Shown here piece by piece: positions 37,872 to 46,400 of a stretch of 64,000 bases of DNA. A model generated the notes under the pieces. It was not told the origin of the DNA, searched no databases, and saw nothing but the letters and a program-made list of their open reading frames with translations. The stretch is from Actinomadura craniellae (GTDB lineage: Bacteria; Actinomycetota; Actinomycetes; Streptosporangiales; Streptosporangiaceae). A program made the position numbers and the translations under genes. The stretch lies in NCBI RefSeq assembly GCF_003289645.1, contig NZ_QLYX01000001.1:62001-126000 (forward strand). The letters are read 5' to 3'. Positions within the stretch are counted from its first letter, which is position 1. Every line of letters starts with the position of its first letter.

Positions 37872-39182
37872 ATGCGCTCACAGGTACCGAACTGGGACTC
37901 CTCCCGGGCACGAATCCTCATCGCCCAGGGCGACGTGGGCGGGCTCATCCGCTGGGCCCGTAGCGAACGCGGATGGCGCCAGATCGACCTCGGTAAGGTC
38001 ACTGGCTACTCCGCATCCGCCGTCAGCCGGCTCGAGACAGCGAAACGTTCGGCCACCGACCTCGACATGCTCAAGGCCTTCGCTGATGCACTGGTCATCC
38101 CCTCAGGTGTTCTGACTGCGGTTTTGGGCGTGGCACCTGCCCAGAGCACTACAGTTGCCAGCGCTGGGTGGCATGCCGAGTGCAAGGAGGATCCGATGAA
38201 GCGCCGGTCCCTGCTCCAGGCCGCCGGCCTCGCCGTGCCCCTCAACGTCATCAACGGCTTCAACGAAGCCCTTGCGCTGCTACCGAGCCCCACCTCGGCG
38301 CCCACCCCGGCTGCCCTGTCCGCCGAGTACCGTACGGCGCGTTCCCTGTTCAATCAGGGAGCTCACACCGAACTCATCAAGATGCTGCCCAACCTCCTGG
38401 CCACCGCCCAGGCCCGTGCCGACGACGGGGGCGAGGCCGACTACGCCAGGCTCGCGGGCTGCTACGACCTGGCGACCGAAGCCTTAGCGAAGATCGGCCG
38501 GTACTCCGCGAGCCGTATCACCGCCGACCGGTCCAACACCTACTCCCGCCTGTCCGGCTCGCCGCTGGTCGCAGCCGCCTCGGCCCGCGCTTTCAGCATC
38601 GTGCTGCGCCACGAGGGCCGCGCCGACACCGCTCAGCGAGTCACTCTCAGCGCCGCCGCCCAGGTCGAAGCGACCGGACTGACGACGCCCGCCCAAGCTG
38701 TGACCTTCGCGCAGATGCTCTGCACCGCGGCCTACACCGCCGCCCAAGCCGGCGACCGCGACCGCGCCCTGGAAATGATCGGCGACGCCGAACGCGCCAC
38801 CGCCCTCCTGCTCGACCAGCCCACCGGCCCTGGCCATGGCTTCAATGTCACACCGGCCTCCGTCACCCTCTACAAGGTCGGAGTGCTGTGGTCCCTGGGC
38901 GACGCCGGCGCGGCCGTTCATGCGGGCCGGGACCTCCGCGCGGCGCAGTTCCCCACCGCCGAACGCCGCGGACGGCTCCACACCGACATGGCCCGAGCCT
39001 GGTGGCAGTGGAAGAAGCCAGAACAAACCGCACACGCCCTCCTGGCCGCCTACCACGCGGCGCCCTCCGAAGTCCGCGACCGCCCTAGCATCCGTTCCAT
39101 CGTCACGGACCTTTCCAAGCGATACCCCCGTACCAGCGGTGTACGGGAACTGATCACCGCCACACGCATCCGCCCCGTATAA
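37872..39182 (+). CDS. XRE-family regulator with TPR-like C-terminal domain
   Basis: A 436-residue regulator. The N-terminal HTH is LIRWARSERGWRQIDLGKVT then GYSASAVSRLETAKR. A helical, TPR-like domain fills about residues 150-430 (ARLAGCYDLATEALAKIG, AQAGDRDRALEMIGDAERAT). Between them the internal Met 109 begins MKRRSLLQAAGLAVPL, a twin-arginine-like segment preceded by AAGGAGG at 38184-38190, so a second, TPR-only product is possible. The start is uncertain: ATG 37785, 37809, 37845 and 37872 are all in frame; the last is nearest the conserved HTH. It is divergent from the kinase/nucleotidyltransferase unit and is its likely regulator. Confidence 0.85.
   Translation: MRSQVPNWDSSRARILIAQGDVGGLIRWARSERGWRQIDLGKVTGYSASAVSRLETAKRSATDLDMLKAFADALVIPSGVLTAVLGVAPAQSTTVASAGWHAECKEDPMKRRSLLQAAGLAVPLNVINGFNEALALLPSPTSAPTPAALSAEYRTARSLFNQGAHTELIKMLPNLLATAQARADDGGEADYARLAGCYDLATEALAKIGRYSASRITADRSNTYSRLSGSPLVAAASARAFSIVLRHEGRADTAQRVTLSAAAQVEATGLTTPAQAVTFAQMLCTAAYTAAQAGDRDRALEMIGDAERATALLLDQPTGPGHGFNVTPASVTLYKVGVLWSLGDAGAAVHAGRDLRAAQFPTAERRGRLHTDMARAWWQWKKPEQTAHALLAAYHAAPSEVRDRPSIRSIVTDLSKRYPRTSGVRELITATRIRPV
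38184..38198 (+). promoter_or_regulatory. Internal ribosome site and start within the XRE gene
   Basis: AAGGAGG (38184-38190) is followed after 5 nt by the in-frame ATG at 38196, better than the site at the proposed gene start. It would make a 328-residue product starting with two arginines and a hydrophobic stretch. Confidence 0.4.
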
Positions 39183-39224
39183 CCTTGGCGACGCACCCCC
39201 AGCCCAGGGGAGGCACGGCGATCC

Positions 39225-39341
39225 GATAGCCACCTCGTCGAGTTCAACCTCTTTGTCGGCGACGGTGGGTACACCGGCCAGGGGTTGTCGAAGGACCCTG
39301 CGGTCATCCAGTCACGCGTGGCGGCATCGGTAAAGTCGTAG
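39225..39341 (+). pseudogene. DUF6879 gene remnant 2 (3' part only)
   Basis: Encodes DSHLVEFNLFVGDGGYTGQ then GLSKDPAVIQSRVAAS and a stop. This is the C-terminal portion of DUF6879, frayed at its end. It overlaps the left remnant (33081-33415) over 69 bp. The two fragments bracket the Nudix-to-XRE block. Confidence 0.65.
39230..39298 (+). repeat. 69-bp DUF6879 repeat, right copy
   Basis: Direct-orientation partner of 33338-33406, about 88% identical by eye. Confidence 0.7.
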
Positions 39342-39408
39342 CTCCAACGACATCCATCCAGTGTCCTATGGGGAAGCGTAAATAGTGTGCCCTCTGCGAA
39401 CTGAGCCA

Positions 39409-39804
39409 ATGGCGAGGCGGGTAAAGTTACCCTCTCTATTACCAATTCTGTTCCGCAGCCTTGCGCTGATCACATTGCTGAGTCTTGCTCTAGGCTGCAC
39501 AGGTGAAGATGAAGTCCGAGGTAGTGGCCATGTAGCCAGCAAATCTCTGCGGGCATATGTATCACCCGATGGCAGATGTATCGTCTTCACCTTCAACCGG
39601 GGAGTAAACGAAATCGTCGACGTGAAGCTCGACGAGCGACCGAAGGAAGTGGTCGTTCGGCTACAGATAACCGGATCGAACGACCCTGCGGTCGCCATGG
39701 CGGTGGAAGGGTCTGCAACTGTCGATCTGGAAGCTCCGCTGGGAACCCGGGTGGTCCGGACCGAGGAGGGAACGCCCGTCGAGGTACACCGCCGTTCGCA
39801 GTGA
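39409..39804 (+). CDS. Small lipoprotein of unknown function
   Basis: A 131-residue protein not recognised. The N-terminus is basic then hydrophobic (LPILFRSLALITLLSLALGC) with a lipobox-like LALGC, cysteine about residue 30, suggesting a membrane-anchored lipoprotein. The mature part is short and acidic with beta-strand character (YVSPDGRCIVFTFNRGVNEI). GC is lower than its surroundings. An in-frame GTG at 39385 is an alternative start. It sits between a DUF6879 remnant and an orphan RHS fragment, so it may belong to mobile material. Confidence 0.5.
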   Translation: MARRVKLPSLLPILFRSLALITLLSLALGCTGEDEVRGSGHVASKSLRAYVSPDGRCIVFTFNRGVNEIVDVKLDERPKEVVVRLQITGSNDPAVAMAVEGSATVDLEAPLGTRVVRTEEGTPVEVHRRSQ

Positions 39805-39821
39805 CCGCCACCATTTTTCGG

Positions 39822-40016
39822 GACGGTGACGCTGGTGCGGTTGCCCGACGGGTCGTAGCCGAAGCCGACGGTCCGCGGCACGGTGCCGTTCTCGTCCAGG
39901 TCCCTGGCGGTGATCCGCCGTCCGGCCCGGTCGAAGCCAGCGATGGCGCTGGTACCGAGGGGGCCGGTGGCTTTGACCAGCCGCCCGGCAGAGTCGTATT
40001 CCGGGTCCTGGGCGTC
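39822..40016 (-). pseudogene. Orphan RHS-repeat fragment, inverted to the main RHS gene
   Basis: On the minus strand this DNA encodes AGRLVKATGPLG, IAGFDRAGRRITARDLDENG and VGFGYDPSGNRTSVT, nearly the same as AGRMVKATDPLG, VAGFDRAGRQTTARDLDENG and VGFGYDPAGNRTSVT in the large RHS gene (about 49606-49780). No start or extended reading frame belongs to it. The upstream lipoprotein stop lies at its edge. It looks like a leftover from a duplicated or displaced RHS cassette. Confidence 0.75.
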
Positions 40017-40893
40017 AGGTAAGGGTCTGGGCGGCCCTGGCATGCGCCTGTGTTGCGATCTGGTGCAGGATGCTCACCATGTCGCCGCGCGGCCCGGGCT
40101 CCTGGTTGGGAATGCGGATCTCGATGAGGTGGTCCCGGAAGCGGACGACCTGCACCCAGTGCCAGACGTAGCCGGTGGCGTCGACGATCCGGTACGCCCA
40201 CGAGCGGTCGCCGACCGGTGCCGCAGGAAGCGGCTCGACGCGTCCGGCCGCTCCATTGCCGCCGGTCATCCGGGAGCAGTCGCCGGGCGCGCGCTCATCG
40301 TCCAGCAGGCCCAGGACCTGCGGCGGCCCGGTGATGATCGCCTCGCTGAACGTCAGGCTCTCCTGCGGGGTACGGGCATCGGGGCCGAGCGAAGGCCGGG
40401 GCGAGCTCAGCTTGCTGATGGCCAGTTGCACCCCGGGCGTGGTGGTGAAGTCACCGGCGAGCACCACCCACATCCCCGCGGCCCGCTTCCGGCAGGATGC
40501 AGCTCCGGCGAAGGGGCTGCTGATCTGACGGAACCCGAAGAACAGCGACCCGCGGTCCCGGACGGGAAACCGCACGGCCGCGCCGGGAACATCCGGGACC
40601 GCGGCCGGCGCCGCGGACCCGTCCGCCTGGAACCGGGTGAGCAGCGCGGCGACCAGGCGAGGGTCGGCGTCGCCGCTGCCGGGATTGGGGACCCCGGCGT
40701 CGTCGCCGGGCCGTGAGAGCCGCACCCTCAAGCTCGGCGTGGACACCACGGTGTCCGCCGAACGGGACGACGCGGGCACCGGATCCGTGGCGGCCCGCTC
40801 GGCTCCGCAGCCCGCCGACAGCACGACCAGCGCCACGACCGGGACCGCGCGTGCGGCCATGCCCACCGGTGCGTTCCTCAGGACCGAGCGCAT
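40015..40893 (-). CDS. Putative lipoprotein, unknown function
   Basis: A 292-residue protein with a hydrophobic N-terminus ending in VVLSAGC (cysteine about residue 29), so probably exported and lipid-anchored. The mature domain has FPVRDRGSLFFGFRQI, AAGMWVVLAGDFTTTPGVQL and a late tryptophan-rich block GYVWHWVQVVRFRDHLIEIR. The family was not recognised. The ATG at 40893 is used; upstream codons to 40926 add little. The stop abuts the orphan RHS fragment. Function cannot be inferred; the neighbourhood suggests a toxin locus. Confidence 0.65.
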   Translation of the reverse strand: MRSVLRNAPVGMAARAVPVVALVVLSAGCGAERAATDPVPASSRSADTVVSTPSLRVRLSRPGDDAGVPNPGSGDADPRLVAALLTRFQADGSAAPAAVPDVPGAAVRFPVRDRGSLFFGFRQISSPFAGAASCRKRAAGMWVVLAGDFTTTPGVQLAISKLSSPRPSLGPDARTPQESLTFSEAIITGPPQVLGLLDDERAPGDCSRMTGGNGAAGRVEPLPAAPVGDRSWAYRIVDATGYVWHWVQVVRFRDHLIEIRIPNQEPGPRGDMVSILHQIATQAHARAAQTLT

Positions 40894-41012
40894 GCTCGCC
40901 ACCTCCCCATCCGTCGACCCGACCATGATCCATCACAGCGGTGAGAGGCGGTCATGGCCTGGCCACCTCCGGCCTGCCCGTACCGGGACATCCACGCGGC
41001 CCCACTCGGATA

Positions 41013-41024
41013 ATCTTTAAAGAT
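41013..41024. promoter_or_regulatory. 12-bp palindrome upstream of orphan SUKH gene
   Basis: ATCTTTAAAGAT is a perfect AT-rich palindrome overlapping a GATAAT -10-like hexamer (41010-41015), 84 nt upstream of the immunity gene. Possible promoter/operator. Confidence 0.3.
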
Positions 41025-41107
41025 CGCGCTGGATGAGCCTGATTCCATATACCCTCCGGGTTCGCTTCAGGAGTCGGGTGGGTGTCCTTATGGGAAGGCA
41101 GAAGTCC

Positions 41108-41659
41108 ATGTCTGCGTTCGAAGAACTCAAGGCGCTGGTCGGGCCGCCCGACTGGGAAGTCCCGGTGCTGGACTGGGTGGGGATACGGGACGAGATCGGA
41201 TTCGAGCCCCCTGCGGACTACCGGCTTCTCGTCGAGTCATATCCTCCGTTCGCCTTCGATAATTTCCTCGATACCCATCATCCGGGCACTCCTGGCTGTA
41301 AGCACTTGCAGACCTGCGCAGACAACATCCTCGAAGGCGCCCGCATGCTACAAGAAGAATTCGAGGACATGGTTCCGTACCCGCTGTATCCCAAGGAAGG
41401 CGGGCTCTACCCGTGGGCTAGAACGGCGAATTCCGATAACATTTTCTGGCGAACCGCCGGCCATCCGGATTTGTGGACGATCGTGGTCGCCGGTCGCAGC
41501 TACGGTGAAGGCGACTGGTGGGAGTTCGCTGGATCCACCACCGAGTTCCTGGTCGGTGTGATCACCCGGAGAGTGCGGTGTCCGGCTCTGACAGAGGATT
41601 TCCCCGGCCCTGATCCAGTCATCAGTCAGTACCTTCGGGATGAGCTGGGCTGGGATTGA
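41108..41659 (+). CDS. SMI1/KNR4 (SUKH) family protein, orphan immunity gene
   Basis: A 183-residue SUKH-family protein. Motifs DWVGIRDEIGFEPPADYRLL, PYPLYPKEGGLYPWARTANS and GSTTEFLVGVITRRVRCP align with the immunity protein downstream of the RHS toxin at 52547 (PPAVDWLVLEHYIGLTLPGD, PYPIYPEPGGLFKWGDTVNG, GFTEFLIGVMGGGVYCP). It probably neutralised a nuclease toxin whose module is now missing; the orphan RHS fragment nearby supports this. The ATG at 41108 follows GGAAGG. In-frame starts at 41033 and 41093 are less likely. Confidence 0.8.
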   Translation: MSAFEELKALVGPPDWEVPVLDWVGIRDEIGFEPPADYRLLVESYPPFAFDNFLDTHHPGTPGCKHLQTCADNILEGARMLQEEFEDMVPYPLYPKEGGLYPWARTANSDNIFWRTAGHPDLWTIVVAGRSYGEGDWWEFAGSTTEFLVGVITRRVRCPALTEDFPGPDPVISQYLRDELGWD

Positions 41660-41972
41660 TATTGCTGTCGATATTAGATTGCCTGACATGCTTTTAGTGA
41701 GGCGGAGACTTCATTAGACCGGTTGGTGGGCCTGTCCATCGGCTTACTTTGCGTCCATCGTGGCTCAGGTCGTTTTCCCGAAACTAGCCGTGCTCTCGTT
41801 GGTGCGCTCGGGTTCGGCCGGACACCACTCCGCACTTTGTCGCAGTGGCGGTCGGGCCAGTACCAGCCCCAGTCTTTGATGATGGTCTGGAAGCCAGGTC
41901 TTCATTGCCTCGACATCCGATTCCCAACTTGCGATCCCCAGTAGATGCCCATGCTCTGGATGCTTGCCCCGT
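41660..41972. other. 313-bp gap with no recognisable gene
   Basis: Mixed-composition sequence between the orphan SUKH gene and the quinone reductase. Short open stretches on either strand show no known motif, start context or hairpin. It may be decayed toxin-locus or mobile-element DNA. Confidence 0.4.
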
Positions 41973-42956
41973 TCATGGCAGCAGGAGGGTCTTCCCGACG
42001 ACGGCGCGGGACTCGATCGCGGCGTGCGCGTCGGCCGCCCGTTCCAGCGGGAACGTCCGGCCGATGACCGGGGTGAGGCGGCCCGCCGCGGCCTCGGCCA
42101 GCGCCCGCCCGATCAGCCGGTCGCGCTCCGCGGGGACGAGCTGGACGTGCTGGATGCCGCGGACGGTGATGCCCCGCCGCCCGGCCTCGGCCGGGTCGAT
42201 CTCGGTGAACCCGCCACCGGGGGCGCCGTGCGCGGAGAACCGCCCGCCGGGCGCGGTGATCTCGAACGCCTCCCGGCCGATCCGCCCTCCGGCGCCGTCC
42301 AGGACCAGGTCCGGCCCGGCCCCGCCGGTCGCCTCGACCACCCGGCCGGCCCAGCCCGGCCCGGTGTAGTCGACGGCGACGTCCGCGCCCAGCTTGCGGG
42401 CCAGCTCCAGCTTCGCCCCGCCCCGGGCGGCGGCGACGACCCGGGCCCCGGCCGCCCGGGCCAACTGGACGAGCAGCACGCCCATCCCGCCGCCCGCCGC
42501 CAGGATCAGCACGCGCTCGCCCGGCCGGATCCCGTTCTGCTCGAGGAGGGCCAGCGCGGTGGGCCCGTCGTGCAGCAGCGCGGCGGCCTCGGCGAGCCCC
42601 AGCCCCTCGGGCACCTCCGCCAACCGCCCGGCCGGCACCGCCACCCGCTCGGCGTACCCGCCTCCGGCCCCGTCCTTGACGCCGACGCGGGCGGCCACCC
42701 GCCGGCCGACCCATCCCGCCTCCACGCCCGCCCCGGCCGAGACGACCGTGCCGGCCACCGCGCCGCCCGGCACGTAGGGCGGACGCACGTCGAAGAACTC
42801 CTCCCCCCACCCGCCGCGGATCGACGTCTCAACGAAGATCACGTCCACGGCGGCCACCTCGATCATCACCTGCCCGTCCTCGGCCACCGGCTCGGGCGCG
42901 TCCACCGCCACCAGCACTTCGGGCCCACCGAACCGCTCCACCCGAATCACCCGCAT
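41973..42956 (-). CDS. Zinc-type alcohol dehydrogenase-like / NADPH:quinone reductase
   Basis: A 327-residue medium-chain dehydrogenase/reductase of the QOR group. It starts MRVIRVERFGGPEVLV, has a GroES-like N-terminal domain (PPYVPGGAVAGTVVSAGAGV) and a Rossmann domain with VLILAAGGGMGVLLVQLARA, and ends PLERAADAHAAIESRAVVGK. No zinc-ligand cysteines are evident, as expected for quinone reductases. It probably reduces quinones or enones with NADPH. It interrupts the toxin neighbourhood, has the high GC of core genes and no operon partner. Confidence 0.9.
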   Translation of the reverse strand: MRVIRVERFGGPEVLVAVDAPEPVAEDGQVMIEVAAVDVIFVETSIRGGWGEEFFDVRPPYVPGGAVAGTVVSAGAGVEAGWVGRRVAARVGVKDGAGGGYAERVAVPAGRLAEVPEGLGLAEAAALLHDGPTALALLEQNGIRPGERVLILAAGGGMGVLLVQLARAAGARVVAAARGGAKLELARKLGADVAVDYTGPGWAGRVVEATGGAGPDLVLDGAGGRIGREAFEITAPGGRFSAHGAPGGGFTEIDPAEAGRRGITVRGIQHVQLVPAERDRLIGRALAEAAAGRLTPVIGRTFPLERAADAHAAIESRAVVGKTLLLP

Positions 42957-43142
42957 GTCTGCTCCTCACTCGGCGAACGTCCCGGCCAGTCTCAAACCTC
43001 AACCCCGATCGAGGTCAACCTCCGGTTACGGAACGGATTGTTCGAGGGCAGCAAGGCCGCGCCGGCGGCCGGTGACGTCACGCTCAGGTGATGTGCATTA
43101 GGGGCAGGGTGGTCATTTCCTGATAAGCAGTCCGATTTGGTT

Positions 43143-43160
43143 ATGTGATGCAGATCACAT
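43143..43160. promoter_or_regulatory. Perfect Crp/GlxR-type binding site upstream of RHS gene
   Basis: ATGTGATGCAGATCACAT contains TGTGA-N6-TCACA exactly, the cAMP-receptor protein consensus also used by actinobacterial Crp/GlxR. It lies about 290 nt before the RHS start in the 494-bp gap 42957-43450, which shows no gene. Confidence 0.7.
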
Positions 43161-43450
43161 CACGCACAGTGGTGGTGATCATCGCTGGACTCTCGGTCAA
43201 CTTCCCAGCTCGGATTCGATCTTCCAGGGCCGCCGGGAGGGGATGCGAGTGATCTTGCAGGGAGTGAGAGGCGGCCGGCCGGAATCGTTCACCTCGCGGC
43301 CCTGTACGTCCGCTCGGAAGTTGATCTAGCCTGCGGGCGTCCGACGGGTTGTTCGCGGCTTTCACTGAGAATCCCCCGCACAGGGGTCTCTTTGGCATGC
43401 CCGCGTTCTCCCCGGCGGACCTGCGCGTTGGAAACGGAGCGGAGGCCCGG

Positions 43451-46400
43451 GTGGGACGTTCGCGGTTCGTCGTCTGGCTGGCGGAGTCACAGTGGGTTCG
43501 CCCAGTGGCCCTGCTCCTGGCACTGTCACTGACCGTCGGGCTACTGGGCGGAGGCGGCACCCCGTCGATGCCCTCCCTGATGAACAGGGCCGACGTCGTC
43601 ACCCCTGATCAGCAGGCCGGCACCGCCAAGGGCCGCTCCCACCGCGCCACTGCCCGGCAGACCACCGCCGGAAGCGACGGCCGCCGCGTCATGCCCAAGC
43701 CGCCGAAGGACGTCCTCCCCCTCGACGGCAAGCACACCCCCAAGGTGGTGACCGACACCGCCGCGCAGCGCCCCGCACCCCCGGCCCTCAAGCGGATGCC
43801 GGAGCCGGAACCACCCAAGATCACCGGCTTCGACGAGCAGAAGAGCCAGGAGGACCCCGCCCAGCGCACCCGGTACGCTACCGCTACAAGAACCCCGACG
43901 GCACCTGGACGGGCCGCTTCCACACCCGCCCGGTGAACTACCAGGCCCCGAACGGAGCCTGGCAGCCCATCGACCCGAGACTGGTCACCACCGGCCAGGG
44001 CAACTGGCGCAACACCGCCGACAGCGTGCGGCTGGAGTTCGGCGGCACCGCCACCGGCCGGGACCTGGCCCTCATCGACTTCGGGAACGGCCGCCGCTTC
44101 GGCTTCGGCATCGAGGGCGCGGGCACCACCCCCGGCACGGTCGAGGGCGACGTCATCACCTACGCGAACGTGCGCCCCGGCGCCGACCTGGTGCTGCAGT
44201 CCCTCAACGGCGGCAGCGTCAAGGAGAAGATCGTCCTGCGCTCGCCGGACGCCCCGGCCGAGTGGGAGTTCTCGCTGCGCACCGAGGGCGTCACCCCGCG
44301 GCTCGCCGCCGACGGCAGCGTCGAACTGGTCGACGCCACGGGCAAGGTCATCGCCCACATCCCACACGGCTTCATGATCGACTCCAAGGTCGACCCCCGC
44401 TCCGGCGACCCCGCCCGCTCCGAGCAGGTGACCTACGCCCTGGAGCAGCGCGCCGGGATCTGGATCCTCAAGGTCTCCGCCGACCGGCAGTGGCTGGCCG
44501 ACCCCGCCCGGGTCTACCCCGTGACGATCGACCCGACGGCGGTGTGGAACTACAACGACACCTCCGACACCTACGTCCAGACCGGGTACGGCTCCAGCCC
44601 CTACACCGAGCACGAGCTGAAGGCCGGCACCTACAACGGCGGCGGCTCCAGGGCCGCCACCTACCTGGGCTTCTCCCAGGTCGACAACGAGCTCAGCCAC
44701 GCCAAGATCTACGACGTCGACCTGCAGCTGTTCAACTTCTGGTCCTACTCCTGCACCGCCCGCGCGGTCTCCGTCCACCCGGTCACCCAGAGCTGGTCGC
44801 AGAGCGGCATCGCCAACTACCCCGGCCCCTCCTACGGCGCGGCGCTCAGCTCGCGCAGCTTCGCCAGCGGCTGGATCCCCGAGGGGTCCGGCAGCAGCCC
44901 CTGCCCGGCCAGGTGGCAGGGCATTGACCTCGGCGACAACGGCAACGCGCTGGTCCAGGGCTGGGTGAACGGCACCAAACCCAACTACGGCCTCACCGTG
45001 CGGGCGTCGGGTTCGGACAGCTACGGCTGGAAGAAGTTCGGTTCCCGGGAGACGCCCAACGGCCCGTACCTGACGATCACCTACAGCCCCTACAACGCGA
45101 CGTACGCCTTCGCCGACAACCCGCCCCAGGTGAACCCGCCGATCCTGAACAACCAGGCCGGCAACATCAAGGTGAAGGTCACCAACAAGGGCCACGACAC
45201 CTGGACACCGTCCAACGGCTACAAGCTGACCTACGGCGTGTTCGACAAGTCGGGCAACCAGGTCTGGCACACCGCGGCGGCGACGGCCATGCCGAGCAAC
45301 GTCGCCTACAACCAGACGGCCACGGTGAACGCCCAGGTCAACCCGCTGCCGCCGGGCACCTGGACGATCAAGTTCGACATGGTCTACGACCCGCCCGGCA
45401 GCGGGCTGTGGGCGACCTTCTCCGAGTGGGGCGTGCCGCGCACCGCCCAGGTGCAGGTGACGGTCCCGGACATCCCGAGCCAGCTCAACGAGATGTCCCC
45501 GCGCAACAACTTCCAGGTGAGCACGCTGCGCCCACAGCTGTTCGCCGAGGCGCAGAGCGGGGACACCTGGCCCTCGGCCAACGTCTCCTACCAGTTCACG
45601 GTGTGCGCCCCGCCGTGGGTCTCCTGGGAGTGGTGCGAGAACTCGCCCTGGCAGCAGAACCCCAAGTGGACGCCCCCCGACCGGCTCGCCTGGGGCAAGG
45701 AGTACTACTGGACGGTCTCCGTCAACGACGGCGGCGGCACCACCACCAACGGGCCCTGGTACAAGTTCGTCACCAACCCGCAGCAGCCCACGATCACCTC
45801 GCACCTGGCCGGCCCGGCGTCCGCGGGCCAGGAGTTCGACCACCAGACCGGCAACTACACCACCACGGTCACCGACGCCCACGTCGCCACGGCCGGCCCG
45901 CCGCTGTCGGTGGTGCGCAGCTACAACAGCCTTGACCCGCGCACCGGCGGGGCGTTCGGCGCCGGCTGGAGCACCCGCTTCGACATGCGCGCCGTGCCCG
46001 ACGACGACGGCACCGGCAACGTCGTGGTCACCTACCCCGACGGCCAGGAGGTCCGGTTCGGCCGCAACAACGACGGCACCTTCTCGCCCCCGCTGGGCCG
46101 GACGGCGACGTTCGCGGCCGTGTCCGGCGGCGGCTGGCGGCTGATGGACAAGGCGTCCGTCTCCTACGTCTTCGACGCCTCGGGCCGGCTGGAGAAGGTC
46201 ACCGACCACAGGGGCCGCGAGCAGGTCCTGACCTACGGGACCGGCGGGAAGCTGCAGACCGTCACCGCCACCGGCGGCCGCTCGCTGACCTTCACCTGGA
46301 CCGGCGACCACGTGACGTCGGTGAGCACCGACCCGGTGAACGGCAGCCCGCTCACCTGGACCTACACCTACACCGGCGACCGGCTCACCAAGGTCTGCCC

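Noticed and set aside
33338-39298. The 69-bp direct repeats as mobile-element ends or target-site duplications
   Set aside because: They are about 12% diverged, code for the same DUF6879 segment, and no transposase or integrase lies between.
41723-41944. A 73-codon frame in the gap before the quinone reductase
   Set aside because: No ribosome site, motif or codon bias; not supported as a gene.
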